From Lachnospiraceae bacterium (lineage in GTDB: Bacteria > Bacillota > Clostridia > Lachnospirales > Lachnospiraceae): 64,000 bases of DNA. Of this stretch, positions 42,949-51,940 are shown one piece after another (position 1 is the stretch's first letter; every line of letters starts with the position of its first letter). Below the pieces are notes generated by a model. That model was not told the DNA's origin and made no database searches. It was given only the letters and a program-made list of their open reading frames with translations. The stretch is from positions 1-64,000 of the forward strand of contig JAFYBE010000042.1 of NCBI GenBank assembly GCA_017540355.1, written 5' to 3'. A program made the position numbers and the translations under genes.

Positions 42949-44277
42949 ATGAAAAAGAAGATTTTAGCAAGCATTCTTGCTGCTACAATGGTTCTTGGTC
43001 TTACAGCCTGTGGGGCTGCTGAAGTTACTGATGCAGCTAATCAGGCAGCTGATGTTGTAGAAGACAATGCCGATGCCATTGCAGATGCGGCTAATGCGGC
43101 AGCTGACGCTGCAGCAGAGATCACAGACTACGGCACAGGTGAGATCAAGGTCTGGGTTGCAGACAACGTAGTAGATTTTACTAACGCTCAGATTAAGAAC
43201 TTTATGGACGCCAATCCTCAGTATGCAGGTTATACTGTAACAGTTGAGCCCGTTGGTGAGGGTGATGCGGCAAACGGTATGATAAATGATGTATTGGCCG
43301 GAGCTGATATATATGCTTTTGCACAGGATCAGTTGGCAAGACTTGTTTCGGCCGGAGCTCTTGAAGTTGTTAACCCTGCTTATGAGGCAGATGTTAAAGC
43401 CAATAACGATGCCGGTTCAGTAGCTGCAGCTACTGTAGGCGGACAGCTTTATGCTTATCCTCTTACATCAGATAACGGTTATTTCTTATACTATGATAAG
43501 AGCGTTGTTACAGATCCTACTTCTTTGGAGAAGATCGTAGCTGATTGTGAAGCCGCAGGTAAGAACTTCTATATGGAGATCAACTCAGGCTGGTATCAGA
43601 CAGCATTCTTCTTCGCTACAGGATGTGATCTTTCATATGAGACAGACGATCAGGGTAACTTTACTAAGGCTAATGTTACATATGCTTCAGATGCAGGTGT
43701 TGTAGCGTTAAAGAAGATGATCGAGCTTAACATGTCTAAGGCATTCCAGAACGGTTCCGCTGCCGGTGAGGCTACAAATGTCGGAGCTATCGTAGACGGT
43801 ACATGGGATAAAGACACGGTCAAGGAGCTTTTCGGCGATAACTATGCTTGTGCAAAGCTTCCTACATTTGAAGGCGCAGACGGCAAGACATATCAGATGA
43901 GCGGCTTCGGCGGATTCAAACTCTTAGGTGTTAAGCCTCAGGAAGATGATCTTAAGTTAGAGGTTTGTGATGCCATAGCTAATTACCTTGCAGGTGAGGA
44001 AGTACAGCTTGCAAGATTCAAGGAAGTAGGCTGGGGTCCTTCTAACTTAAATGCACAGGGTTCTGCAGAGGTAAAGGCTGATGAAGCTCTTGCAGCACTC
44101 GGACAGCAGCTTGCATTCACTGTTCCTCAGGGCCAGTATCCTGCAGATTACTGGACACTTGCAACTGGACTTGGCGATTCTGTAAGAAATGGTGAGATCT
44201 CTTCAGTTTCAAGCGATGAGGATCTTATGGCAGTACTTCAGACATTCGAAGATACTTGTATAGGATATGCACAGTAA
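42949..44277 (+). CDS. Maltodextrin-type ABC transporter substrate-binding lipoprotein
   Basis: A 442-residue lipoprotein with signal MKKKILASILAATMVLGLTA and lipid Cys21. A linker rich in Ala, Asp and Asn (about 25-65) leads to a two-lobed sugar-binding domain (family 1, MalE-like): GEIKVWVADNVVDFTNAQI, NGMINDVLAGADIYAFAQDQ, GQLYAYPLTSDNGYFLYYDK, DGTWDKDTVKE. It should capture maltose or starch oligosaccharides for the permeases encoded next. ATG 42949, preceded by AAAGGAGG, is preferred over an upstream in-frame ATG. Its separation from the permease genes by a terminator fits the need for excess binding protein. Confidence 0.92.
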   Translation: MKKKILASILAATMVLGLTACGAAEVTDAANQAADVVEDNADAIADAANAAADAAAEITDYGTGEIKVWVADNVVDFTNAQIKNFMDANPQYAGYTVTVEPVGEGDAANGMINDVLAGADIYAFAQDQLARLVSAGALEVVNPAYEADVKANNDAGSVAAATVGGQLYAYPLTSDNGYFLYYDKSVVTDPTSLEKIVADCEAAGKNFYMEINSGWYQTAFFFATGCDLSYETDDQGNFTKANVTYASDAGVVALKKMIELNMSKAFQNGSAAGEATNVGAIVDGTWDKDTVKELFGDNYACAKLPTFEGADGKTYQMSGFGGFKLLGVKPQEDDLKLEVCDAIANYLAGEEVQLARFKEVGWGPSNLNAQGSAEVKADEALAALGQQLAFTVPQGQYPADYWTLATGLGDSVRNGEISSVSSDEDLMAVLQTFEDTCIGYAQ

Positions 44278-44301
44278 TGGTCTGAAATTGTCAGATAATT
44301 A

Positions 44302-44330
44302 TTTAGAAACACTTCAATCTGTGGTATAAT
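44302..44330 (+). promoter_or_regulatory. Possible internal promoter between binding protein and permease genes
   Basis: TTTAGA (44302-44307), 17-base spacer, TATAAT (44325-44330). Transcription would start near 44337 and meet a terminator hairpin at once. Confidence 0.45.
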
Positions 44331-44361
44331 TCAATAGAGCATAGATTGATCAAAAGACATT

Positions 44362-44400
44362 AAGTCCGGCAGAGAAATCTTTGCCGGACTTAATTGTTTT
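44362..44400 (+). terminator. Terminator/attenuator between binding protein and permease genes
   Basis: AAGTCCGGCA (44362-44371) pairs perfectly with TGCCGGACTT (44382-44391), then AATTGTTTTT. Partial read-through here would give more binding protein than permease, as in other sugar ABC operons. Confidence 0.75.
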
Positions 44401-44418
44401 TATTGCTTTGGAGGCATT

Positions 44419-45771
44419 ATGGGTAATAGCGTAAATGAAATATTCTCGACCATCGGTAAAGCGGTCAAAAAAGGGGATTTCAAGACCAGGTTATCGATTC
44501 TTATCCTGGGCTTTGGACAGCTTTTGAGGGGGCAGATATTAAAAGGGGTTGCATTTCTTGTACTTGAAGCGGCATTTATATGGTATCTTATCGGATTCGG
44601 CGGCAAGTATTTTGGTAAGCTTAATACATTGGGTACCGTGGCAACTCAGAAAGTCGGACGTAAGACTGTATACGGTGACAACAGTTTCCTGATTCTTTTG
44701 TTCGGAATACTGACGTTGTTCGTTATTCTGTTTTTCATTCTGTTATGGTATATCAACATAAAGGACAATGTGAAATCACAGGAGATGCTTGCGGCAGGCA
44801 AGAAACTGCCTACGAACAAGGAGGTTTTTGCATCCCTTTTTGACAAGCATTTCGATAAGACTCTGCTTGCTCTTCCCGTAACCGGAATATTTGTATTTAC
44901 GGTGCTTCCCATAGTGTTTATGATCTGTGTGGCTTTTACCAACTATGATAAGAACCATCAGGCGCCTACAAATCTTTTTACATGGGTGGGATTTGAGAAC
45001 TTTAAAAGGTTACTTTCGTTCGGACAGTCCGGCATAGGACGTACATTTATCCAGGTTCTTGCGTGGACTTTGATTTGGGCGTTTTTTGCAACATTCATCG
45101 ACTATTTCTTAGGACTCGGAGTTGCAATACTGATTAATAAAAAGGGCGTTAAGTTTAAAAAGCTTTGGAGAACGATACTTGTCCTTACGATTGCGGTTCC
45201 GCAGTTCGTATCACTTCTTTATATTATGAAGCTTTTCGCCAATGACGGCCTGTTAAACGGATATATGATGAAGTGGGGCTGGATTGATTCGCCGATTCAG
45301 TTTTGGGTGAATCCGCTGCTTGCGCGAATAACCATCATAGTTGTCAATATCTGGATAGGAATCCCGTACATGATGCTTATTGCTACGGGCCTGTTGATGA
45401 ATATTCCCGAAGATCTTTATGAGAGTGCGAGAATAGACGGGGCAACGGGCTGGCAGATGTTTAAGAAGATTACACTGCCTTATATGCTGTTTGTGACAGG
45501 ACCTTTCCTCTTAACACAGTTTACGGCCAATCTTAATAACTTTAATGTAATATACCTGCTGACACAGGGTAAGCCTTTGTCGGTTAACCTTAAGGAGAAT
45601 GCGGGCAGTACCGATTTGCTCGTTACATGGCTTTATAAGATGACTGTAACAGACACGAACTATTCTCTGGCTGCGGTTATCGGTATCATGGTATTCATAG
45701 TGACGGCTGTTGTATCACTTGTTGTGTACAATACCTTACCGTCGGTTAAGGACGAGGAGGGCTTCCAATAA
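44419..45771 (+). CDS. Maltodextrin ABC transporter permease (MalF type)
   Basis: A 450-residue inner-membrane permease with about eight helices. The conserved EAA loop that contacts the ATPase is ESARIDGATGWQMFKKITLP, about residues 335-354. The N-terminal 130 residues add two helices and a cytoplasmic segment, as in Gram-positive MalF-like proteins. GGAGGC precedes ATG 44419. The stop shares one base with the next gene's start, so the two permeases are coupled. No ATPase gene is in the operon, so a shared MsmX-type ATPase encoded elsewhere is expected. Confidence 0.93.
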   Translation: MGNSVNEIFSTIGKAVKKGDFKTRLSILILGFGQLLRGQILKGVAFLVLEAAFIWYLIGFGGKYFGKLNTLGTVATQKVGRKTVYGDNSFLILLFGILTLFVILFFILLWYINIKDNVKSQEMLAAGKKLPTNKEVFASLFDKHFDKTLLALPVTGIFVFTVLPIVFMICVAFTNYDKNHQAPTNLFTWVGFENFKRLLSFGQSGIGRTFIQVLAWTLIWAFFATFIDYFLGLGVAILINKKGVKFKKLWRTILVLTIAVPQFVSLLYIMKLFANDGLLNGYMMKWGWIDSPIQFWVNPLLARITIIVVNIWIGIPYMMLIATGLLMNIPEDLYESARIDGATGWQMFKKITLPYMLFVTGPFLLTQFTANLNNFNVIYLLTQGKPLSVNLKENAGSTDLLVTWLYKMTVTDTNYSLAAVIGIMVFIVTAVVSLVVYNTLPSVKDEEGFQ

Positions 45772-46640
45772 TGACTAAATCATATAAGAAGAAAAGAGCC
45801 GTAGGTAACGCGGTAGCACATGTTTTACTTGTTATCATAAGCATCATATGGTTATTCCCGTTTGTGGGGCTGATTCTGCAGAGTTTCAGAAGCTATGATT
45901 CCAAAGTCGAGTACGGCGGAATGGTTGATTATCTGATACCCAAGCATTTCTCGCTTGATAATTACAGGTTTTTGTTTAACGGACAGACCAACTATCTGAA
46001 ATGGTACACTAATACGATAATAATCGCATTTTGTGTAGCCGCTTTACAGACGATTATAGTTCTTTGCGTAAGTTATGCGCTTTCAAGAATGAGATTTACC
46101 GGAAGAACTTTCCTTATGAGATTCTGGCTTATACTGGGAATGTTCCCCGGATTCCTTACGATGATATGTCTGTACTTCTTACTTAAGCAGTTCGGTCTTA
46201 CACAGGCAGGAGCGGTTCCGGGACTTATACTTGTCGGTGTTGCAAGTTCCGGTATGGGGTATTACGTATGTAAGGGATATTTTGATACAATTCCCAAGGC
46301 GCTTGATGAAGCTGCGAGAATAGACGGGGCTACAAGGGCAAGAGTATTCCTTACAATGACGCTCCCCATGAGCAAGCCGATTATCATCTATACCGCACTT
46401 GTTGCTTTCATGGCTCCCTGGTGTGACTATGTATTTGCTTCATATATCGCATTCGGTCATGATGAGAGTTATAACGTTGCCGTGGCCATGACAAGATGGG
46501 TATGGACCAACGATTATCAGGGCTACTTCACACGTTTCTGCGCAGGCGGCATACTTGTGGCGATACCTGTCACGGTACTGTTTATGTGCCTTCAGAAGTA
46601 CTATGTTGAAGGAGTTACCGGAGGAGCCGTCAAAGGTTAA
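45771..46640 (+). CDS. Maltodextrin ABC transporter permease (MalG type)
   Basis: A 289-residue permease with six helices. The EAA loop is EAARIDGATRARVFLTMTLP at about 180-199. The N-terminus (VLLVIISIIWLFPFVGLILQSFR) and C-terminus (KYYVEGVTGGAVKG) are characteristic of MalG; the final Lys-Gly tail inserts at the ATPase interface in known complexes. It starts with TAATG overlap on the upstream permease. It pairs with that permease to form the channel. Confidence 0.95.
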   Translation: MTKSYKKKRAVGNAVAHVLLVIISIIWLFPFVGLILQSFRSYDSKVEYGGMVDYLIPKHFSLDNYRFLFNGQTNYLKWYTNTIIIAFCVAALQTIIVLCVSYALSRMRFTGRTFLMRFWLILGMFPGFLTMICLYFLLKQFGLTQAGAVPGLILVGVASSGMGYYVCKGYFDTIPKALDEAARIDGATRARVFLTMTLPMSKPIIIYTALVAFMAPWCDYVFASYIAFGHDESYNVAVAMTRWVWTNDYQGYFTRFCAGGILVAIPVTVLFMCLQKYYVEGVTGGAVKG

Positions 46641-46669
46641 TAATTGCGAACGGTACGTTTATCGAAAGT

Positions 46670-48250
46670 ATGAAGAAATTTGTTTCGGTATTATTGGTAA
46701 TTGCATTATGTATGGCAGGATGCGGGAGAGACAGCTCTTCCGCATCCGTTTATGCTGCTGTGGAGGATAATTACAGGAATTATTATGAGATATTCGTGTA
46801 TTCGTTTTATGACAGTGACGGAGACGGTATAGGCGATCTTAAGGGAGTGGAAGAGAAGCTGGATTACGTTGCGGATTTGGGCTGTAACGGTATATGGCTT
46901 ATGCCTGTATGCCCTTCGACGACATATCATAAGTATGATGTAACGGATTATATGAGTATCGATCCGGAGTACGGCACAATGCAGGACTTTGAGAGCCTGA
47001 TAAAAGCAGCTCATGATAAACATATTAATATCATTGTTGACATGGTTATAAATCACAGTTCATCAAAGCATCCGTGGTTTATTGAAGCAACGGACTATCT
47101 CAGGGGACTTAATGTGGGAGAAGAGCCTGACAGCGCGATTTGTCCGTATGTAGATTACTACCATTTTTCAAAAGAAAAGAAAGATAACACATGGTATCAA
47201 ATCGATGGGACTGAGTATTACTACGAAGGAAGCTTTTGGTCAGAGATGCCGGATCTTAATCTGTCGGATCAAAGGCTAATGAATGAGATTAAAGATATCA
47301 TGTCATTCTGGATGGATAAAGGCGTAGACGGTTTCAGAATGGATGCACCTTTGCATTACGAAGAAACGGATACGAAATTCAATACATCCGTATTAAATGA
47401 ACTTTATGAGCATTGTAAGACCGTAAATCCCGATATATATATGGTAAGTGAGGTATGGGCTTCCGAGCAGAGTATAGAAGAGTACTATGACAGCAATACG
47501 CCTAGCATGTTCGATTTTACCTTTGCACAGGCGGAGGGCGATATTATCAAGACGACGCGAGGCAATGAAAAGGCTGAAAGATTTGTAAGCAGAATGGTGG
47601 AATATGAAGACGGAAGGTCTAAACGCAATCCGACGTATATAAATGCTCCGTTTATAACGAATCATGATATGCCTAGGGTATCCAATGTGCTTAACGGAAA
47701 AACGGATAAAATGAAGATGTCGGCGGCTTTGCTGCTTAGTATGACCGGTTCGCCTTTTATATATTACGGGGAAGAACTTGGGATGAGTTCTTCGGGCACA
47801 AAAGATGAAAATAAGCGCCTTCCTATGTACTGGTCTGATAAAGATGCTGCAGGAATGTGTAAAGGGCCGGTTGATGCTGACGAGGGCATTACGCAGAAGT
47901 GTGAACCGGCTGATATACAGTGTGAGGATGAAACATCGCTTTATAACCTGTATAAAAGAGCATTATGCATAAGAAACGCAAATCCTGCCATTGCCAGAGG
48001 GAAGAGTGTTATATTGGATGAGCTTACAAGGGATAATATTGCTGTAATCTCAAGAACGTGGGATGAAAAGACAATATACATCATATATAATACTTCCAAA
48101 GAAGGAGTCGAGGTTGGTCTGAAAGACGCGACAGAAGATTTTTCCGGATTAAGTGTTATTGGAACGGTATCCGCTTACGGGACGGAATCGGCCCTGAATG
48201 AAGGAATAGTGAATGTGCCGGGATACTCGGTGACATATTTGGGAAGATAG
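46670..48250 (+). CDS. GH13 alpha-amylase family lipoprotein
   Basis: A 526-residue surface lipoprotein; the signal ends M-A-G-Cys18. The GH13 barrel has YEIFVYSFYDSDGDGIGDLKG, VDMVINHSS, the nucleophile Asp225 (GFRMDA), the acid/base Glu261 (MVSEVWA) and the transition-state Asp333 (TNHDMPR). DSDGDGIGDL is a Ca-binding-like loop of oligosaccharide-acting GH13 enzymes (oligo-1,6-glucosidase or neopullulanase-like groups). It probably trims starch fragments for import by the proteins encoded upstream. The gap of 29 bases after MalG has only a weak ribosome site (GAAAG). Confidence 0.93.
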   Translation: MKKFVSVLLVIALCMAGCGRDSSSASVYAAVEDNYRNYYEIFVYSFYDSDGDGIGDLKGVEEKLDYVADLGCNGIWLMPVCPSTTYHKYDVTDYMSIDPEYGTMQDFESLIKAAHDKHINIIVDMVINHSSSKHPWFIEATDYLRGLNVGEEPDSAICPYVDYYHFSKEKKDNTWYQIDGTEYYYEGSFWSEMPDLNLSDQRLMNEIKDIMSFWMDKGVDGFRMDAPLHYEETDTKFNTSVLNELYEHCKTVNPDIYMVSEVWASEQSIEEYYDSNTPSMFDFTFAQAEGDIIKTTRGNEKAERFVSRMVEYEDGRSKRNPTYINAPFITNHDMPRVSNVLNGKTDKMKMSAALLLSMTGSPFIYYGEELGMSSSGTKDENKRLPMYWSDKDAAGMCKGPVDADEGITQKCEPADIQCEDETSLYNLYKRALCIRNANPAIARGKSVILDELTRDNIAVISRTWDEKTIYIIYNTSKEGVEVGLKDATEDFSGLSVIGTVSAYGTESALNEGIVNVPGYSVTYLGR

Positions 48251-48274
48251 AAGTATTTTAAGAGAATATATAAT

Positions 48275-48307
48275 AAAACGGAGCGCTGTTAAAGTGCTCC
48301 GTTTTTG
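48275..48307. terminator. Bidirectional intrinsic terminator
   Basis: AACGGAGCGCT (48277-48287) pairs with AGTGCTCCGTT (48293-48303) around a 5-base loop. Five T follow on the plus strand and four on the minus. It ends both the maltodextrin operon and the convergent small membrane gene, whose last codons form the right arm. Confidence 0.75.
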
Positions 48308-48615
48308 TCTTCGTTACGCTTCCACAGGATGGCAAATACAATGAACCAGCTGATTGATTCGATGGTTGCTGCAATGTCGTCCTTAAGGAATTGAATAATA
48401 AGGACCATTATGAGACATCCCAGTGCCATGAAGAAGAAAAGCCACATTGCGTTCTTAACATAACGCTCTTTATTTTTTAAAATCGGATTCTTCTCTTTGC
48501 GTCTTATTGCAGCCGGGTCGCCGGTTATTGCAAGATACACTCCGTAACCCACACACAAAACTCCTAAAATAATAGGAAGCCATATTGAATTAATTAATGA
48601 ATATGCATCACTCAT
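48289..48615 (-). CDS. Small membrane protein of unknown function
   Basis: A 108-residue protein with three hydrophobic segments (about 10-30, 55-78 and 84-98) and a basic loop between the first two (RRKEKNPILKNKERYVKN). The C-terminal tail is charged. No family is recognised. It stands alone on the minus strand, convergent with the amylase gene, and shares its terminator. Confidence 0.65.
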   Translation of the reverse strand: MSDAYSLINSIWLPIILGVLCVGYGVYLAITGDPAAIRRKEKNPILKNKERYVKNAMWLFFFMALGCLIMVLIIQFLKDDIAATIESISWFIVFAILWKRNEDKNGAL

Positions 48616-49100
48616 AGAAAAGATTATAACACAAACTTTGTATCAGACGATAGAAAAATGTATAAAAATATAAAATGTATACAGATCTATATATTGTATA
48701 CCGACAAAAACCGTTGCAGTCAGTTTTAGGGTGAAAAATATAAAGTTATCTTAACAAATATACAATTTAGCAGAAAAATCGGGGCTTTTTTTGCAAAGAT
48801 ATGTGAATTATGAAGATATTGTGGTAAAATATATTGAATTCTGTACAGAGAACACAAGATGTTGTCTTTTTTATGCAGGAACGTTGCGTGAAAAACCTGC
48901 CAAAATGCAGGGATGTTAGTCCGAAGCACCCCAAAGTGGTACTTTAGCCATATGCATCTTGCAACTCAACTTGCAAAATTCTGATTTATTTTTTGTATAT
49001 TTAAAGATACATTTTGAGATTTGTCGAATTGGATAAATCAATATTTTGTGGATTACATAAAATATAATAACGGTGTGACTGATTTATTTACGGAGGAAAT
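48616..49100. other. 485-base gene-free region with a possible structured RNA
   Basis: No open frame of note. A TAAAAT box at 48825-48830 with a weak TGTGAA 17 bases upstream could start a plus-strand RNA near 48837. Within 48870-48990 there are small pairings: GCAGG with CCTGC, AAAGT with ACTTT, and TTGCAA with a second TTGCAA just before a T-rich stretch. A TATAAT at 49063-49068 without a good -35 may drive the next gene. I could not match a known riboswitch or small RNA. Confidence 0.35.
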
Positions 49101-49589
49101 ATGACTACTTTCAAACACTACCTGCTTGTTTTTTTGATTTCAATGGTGCCGCTTATCGAACTGAGAGGTGCCATACCATATGCTATCGGGTTTAAGGATG
49201 CGGGGGTTCCGTTAAGTATTCCGCTTTGTTATGTGATAGCGATAATAGGCAATATGATTCCCGTTCCGATAATATATCTTTTTGCAAGAAAGGTATTGGA
49301 GTGGGGAAAAGATAAGAAGTTAATCGGTAAGTTCTTTACTTTCTGTCTTGAAAAAGGAGAAAAAGGCGGAGAGAAGCTTCAGGCAAAAGCAGGCAGAGGT
49401 CTGTATTGGGCATTGTTTTTGTTTGTAGGCATTCCTCTTCCGGGTACGGGAGCGTGGACGGGTACCCTGGCTGCAAGTATCCTTGATATGGATTTTAAAA
49501 AGAGCGTTGTGGCCGTTGTATGCGGTGTTGTATTGGCCGGTATAATAATGGGCCTTGTTGCTGCAGGTTTATTTTCATTCATACCCTAA
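49101..49589 (+). CDS. Small multidrug export family membrane protein (COG2426)
   Basis: A 162-residue membrane protein with four or five helices. The pattern SMVPLIELRGAIPYAIGFK near the N-terminus and GIPLPGTGAWTGTLAAS in the second half are the two conserved loops of the sm_multidrug_ex family, which resembles the DedA/VTT fold. The name is historical and transport of drugs is not established. GGAGG lies close before ATG 49101. The next gene begins immediately after its stop. Confidence 0.88.
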   Translation: MTTFKHYLLVFLISMVPLIELRGAIPYAIGFKDAGVPLSIPLCYVIAIIGNMIPVPIIYLFARKVLEWGKDKKLIGKFFTFCLEKGEKGGEKLQAKAGRGLYWALFLFVGIPLPGTGAWTGTLAASILDMDFKKSVVAVVCGVVLAGIIMGLVAAGLFSFIP

Positions 49590-49610
49590 GTGATTCAGAC
49601 AGAGGTCAAC

Positions 49611-51890
49611 GTGGAAGATAACAGAATTCTCGATAAAACTGAAGATTTCACCGGTTCGGGCAATCGTAACAACGTTGTTGTCGGTTGCCTTGCGGTTATT
49701 CTTGTGCTTACGATTGTTATCGGGTTTTTAAGCATAGGAGAGGATATGCAGAGCCTGTTACGCTGGGAACTCGGAGGTTTTGCATTAAATCTTTGCGCTT
49801 TGCCGCTTACTCTTAAGCTTTTGTATAAGTTTAACGGTAAAGGTTATATTTTCGGACGGGTAATCGGTCTTACCTTAGCTTCATTTTTACAGTGGCTTCT
49901 TTCTTCGCTTCATATAATGAAGTTCGGAAATGTTCAGAGTATTATATGTTGTGTTATCACTGCGGTTTTGGTTTACGGAGGATTTTTGCTCTTTGATCGT
50001 ATAAATCTTAATAAGAGCGGAGCGTCAGATGATTCAGGAGCATCTGTTTTTAATGGCCTTATAGGTGAGAAGACATTTATTTCGGTGCTTGCAAGCGAAG
50101 TGATTTTTCTGGCTCTGTTTATTGCGTTTACATGGCTTTTGGGTCACAGAATCCCGTCTACGGAGACTGAGAGGGTCATGGACTATGCGTTCATGGTTAC
50201 GCTTAATAAGACTGAATTCATGCCGCCGCTTGATGTCTGGGCTGCCGGAGAATACATTAATTACTATTATTACGGACTCTATCTTATAACTTATCTTTGC
50301 AAGATCTGCTTTGTTCCGGTTAATGAGGGCTATTCGCTCGGACTATCGATGATAGCAGCGCTTTGCGTTATGTACACATTTTTGATCTCTGAGAGTTTAA
50401 GCAAGAGCAAAGCGGCGGGTATTATTTCTGCAGCGGCAGTTTCCTTTGCCGGTAATATGCACTATGTAGTTTTTTATAAGATTGCTCCAACGCTTTGGGA
50501 TATCTTAAGGATTGACGGAGAAAAGCCGACTTACTGGTTTGCTTCATCGACAAGATATATCGGATATATTCCTGAGGATACGGCAGACAGAACGATATCC
50601 GAGTTTCCTTCGTATTCTTTCCTTATCGGGGATCTTCATGCTCATGTAGTCGATATAATGGTGGTTCTTACTATAGTTGCCATCCTTGTTTCTTATGCGA
50701 TGTCGACTGATGAACGTAAAGACAACGGCTTTATAAAGGATATTTTTAATCCTTCGGTTACGGCCATAGGATTTTTGCTCGGAATCTCAGCAATGACAAA
50801 TTACTGGGATCTTCCGATTTATTTCGTGGTTGCGGGAAGTCTTATTTTGTATTCCCATATCAGATTAAAGAAAGAACCTGCAAAGATTGCAGTCTTTACA
50901 CTTATACAGGGTATATATGTATTTGCGATTGCCTGCCTGATAAAACTTCCTTTTGAACTTAAGTTTGACAAGATGATCAACGGAGTGAAACTGTGTAAGC
51001 AGCATTCATACATTCACCAGCTTTTGATACTCTGGGGCCTGCCGGTTACGGTTCTTATTCTGTTGATTATTTATGCCGTATATGAACACAGGAAAAAGAA
51101 TGAAATCGGCAATAGTGATATGATTGCAATTCTTTTGGGGCTTTGCGGAGCAGGGCTGTCTCTTTTACCCGAAATAATATATGTTGCTGATATATATTCC
51201 GACGGGTTTCCAAGATGCAATACCATGTTTAAACTGACGTATGAGGCGTTTATTCTGCTTGGTATTGTCATGGGATATGTGTTCGTACGCCTTCTTAAAG
51301 CTAAAAGCGCAGACAGTGACCCGATTAAGGATATCCTCTTTATTTCAAGGCTTAAGAGGATGACGGCGGTTACCCTTGTATTGTTCGTATTTACATGCGG
51401 ATTCTTTATAACGGCGTGTGTACAGTGGTTCGGTGAAGTTAAAAGCTGGAATTATAAGGGAATAGACGCAACTTCATCAATGTTAACGGATATGGGTCCT
51501 GAAGCTGATGTTGTTAAGTGGATAGAAGAGAATACGAACGGACAGGAAGTAATACTTACCGCTGACGGCGGCAGTTATACAACTCAGTGCCTTATCGCTG
51601 CTTTAACCGGACATCCTACTGTACTTGGATGGAATACACATGAATGGTTATGGCATAACAGCAGGGATATCATAACCGACAGACAGAAGGAGATTGAAAG
51701 CGTTTATGCCTGTGAAGACATTAACGAAGCAAAGAGAATAATCGATAAGTATGATATAAGGTATATATATGTCGGGCCGACAGAATATCAGAAGTATAAC
51801 TTTGTTGATAATGACAGACTGTTACAGCTTGGTAAAAGAGTATACAGCAATAATGAAATAGCGGCCGTTATTATTGAACTGGATAACTAG
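49611..51890 (+). CDS. Polytopic membrane protein, DUF2298 (YYY) family
   Basis: A 759-residue integral membrane protein with about fourteen helices, in the glycosyltransferase-C-like superfamily. The family's tyrosine run is visible in YINYYYYGLYLITYLCK, together with FPSYSFLIGDLHAHVVDIM, the acidic/histidine loop expected near an active site. The C-terminal soluble part (GNTHEWLWH region and IDKYDIRYIYVGP) resembles that of DUF2298 proteins. A role in transferring lipid-linked sugars is inference. GTG 49611, preceded by GAGG, is preferred over a GTG directly after the upstream stop. A second GT-C-like protein follows after 50 bases. Confidence 0.8.
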   Translation: MEDNRILDKTEDFTGSGNRNNVVVGCLAVILVLTIVIGFLSIGEDMQSLLRWELGGFALNLCALPLTLKLLYKFNGKGYIFGRVIGLTLASFLQWLLSSLHIMKFGNVQSIICCVITAVLVYGGFLLFDRINLNKSGASDDSGASVFNGLIGEKTFISVLASEVIFLALFIAFTWLLGHRIPSTETERVMDYAFMVTLNKTEFMPPLDVWAAGEYINYYYYGLYLITYLCKICFVPVNEGYSLGLSMIAALCVMYTFLISESLSKSKAAGIISAAAVSFAGNMHYVVFYKIAPTLWDILRIDGEKPTYWFASSTRYIGYIPEDTADRTISEFPSYSFLIGDLHAHVVDIMVVLTIVAILVSYAMSTDERKDNGFIKDIFNPSVTAIGFLLGISAMTNYWDLPIYFVVAGSLILYSHIRLKKEPAKIAVFTLIQGIYVFAIACLIKLPFELKFDKMINGVKLCKQHSYIHQLLILWGLPVTVLILLIIYAVYEHRKKNEIGNSDMIAILLGLCGAGLSLLPEIIYVADIYSDGFPRCNTMFKLTYEAFILLGIVMGYVFVRLLKAKSADSDPIKDILFISRLKRMTAVTLVLFVFTCGFFITACVQWFGEVKSWNYKGIDATSSMLTDMGPEADVVKWIEENTNGQEVILTADGGSYTTQCLIAALTGHPTVLGWNTHEWLWHNSRDIITDRQKEIESVYACEDINEAKRIIDKYDIRYIYVGPTEYQKYNFVDNDRLLQLGKRVYSNNEIAAVIIELDN

Positions 51891-51940
51891 AGAATCACGG
51901 AAAAGACCGTATTTATGCATATATTGCGGGTAATAAGAGT

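Noticed and set aside
48830..48990. 6S RNA or known riboswitch in the long spacer
   Set aside because: No match to the conserved cores I know (cyclic di-GMP, SAM, glycine, cobalamin, T-box) and no long closing stem, so only a generic structured-RNA note is kept.
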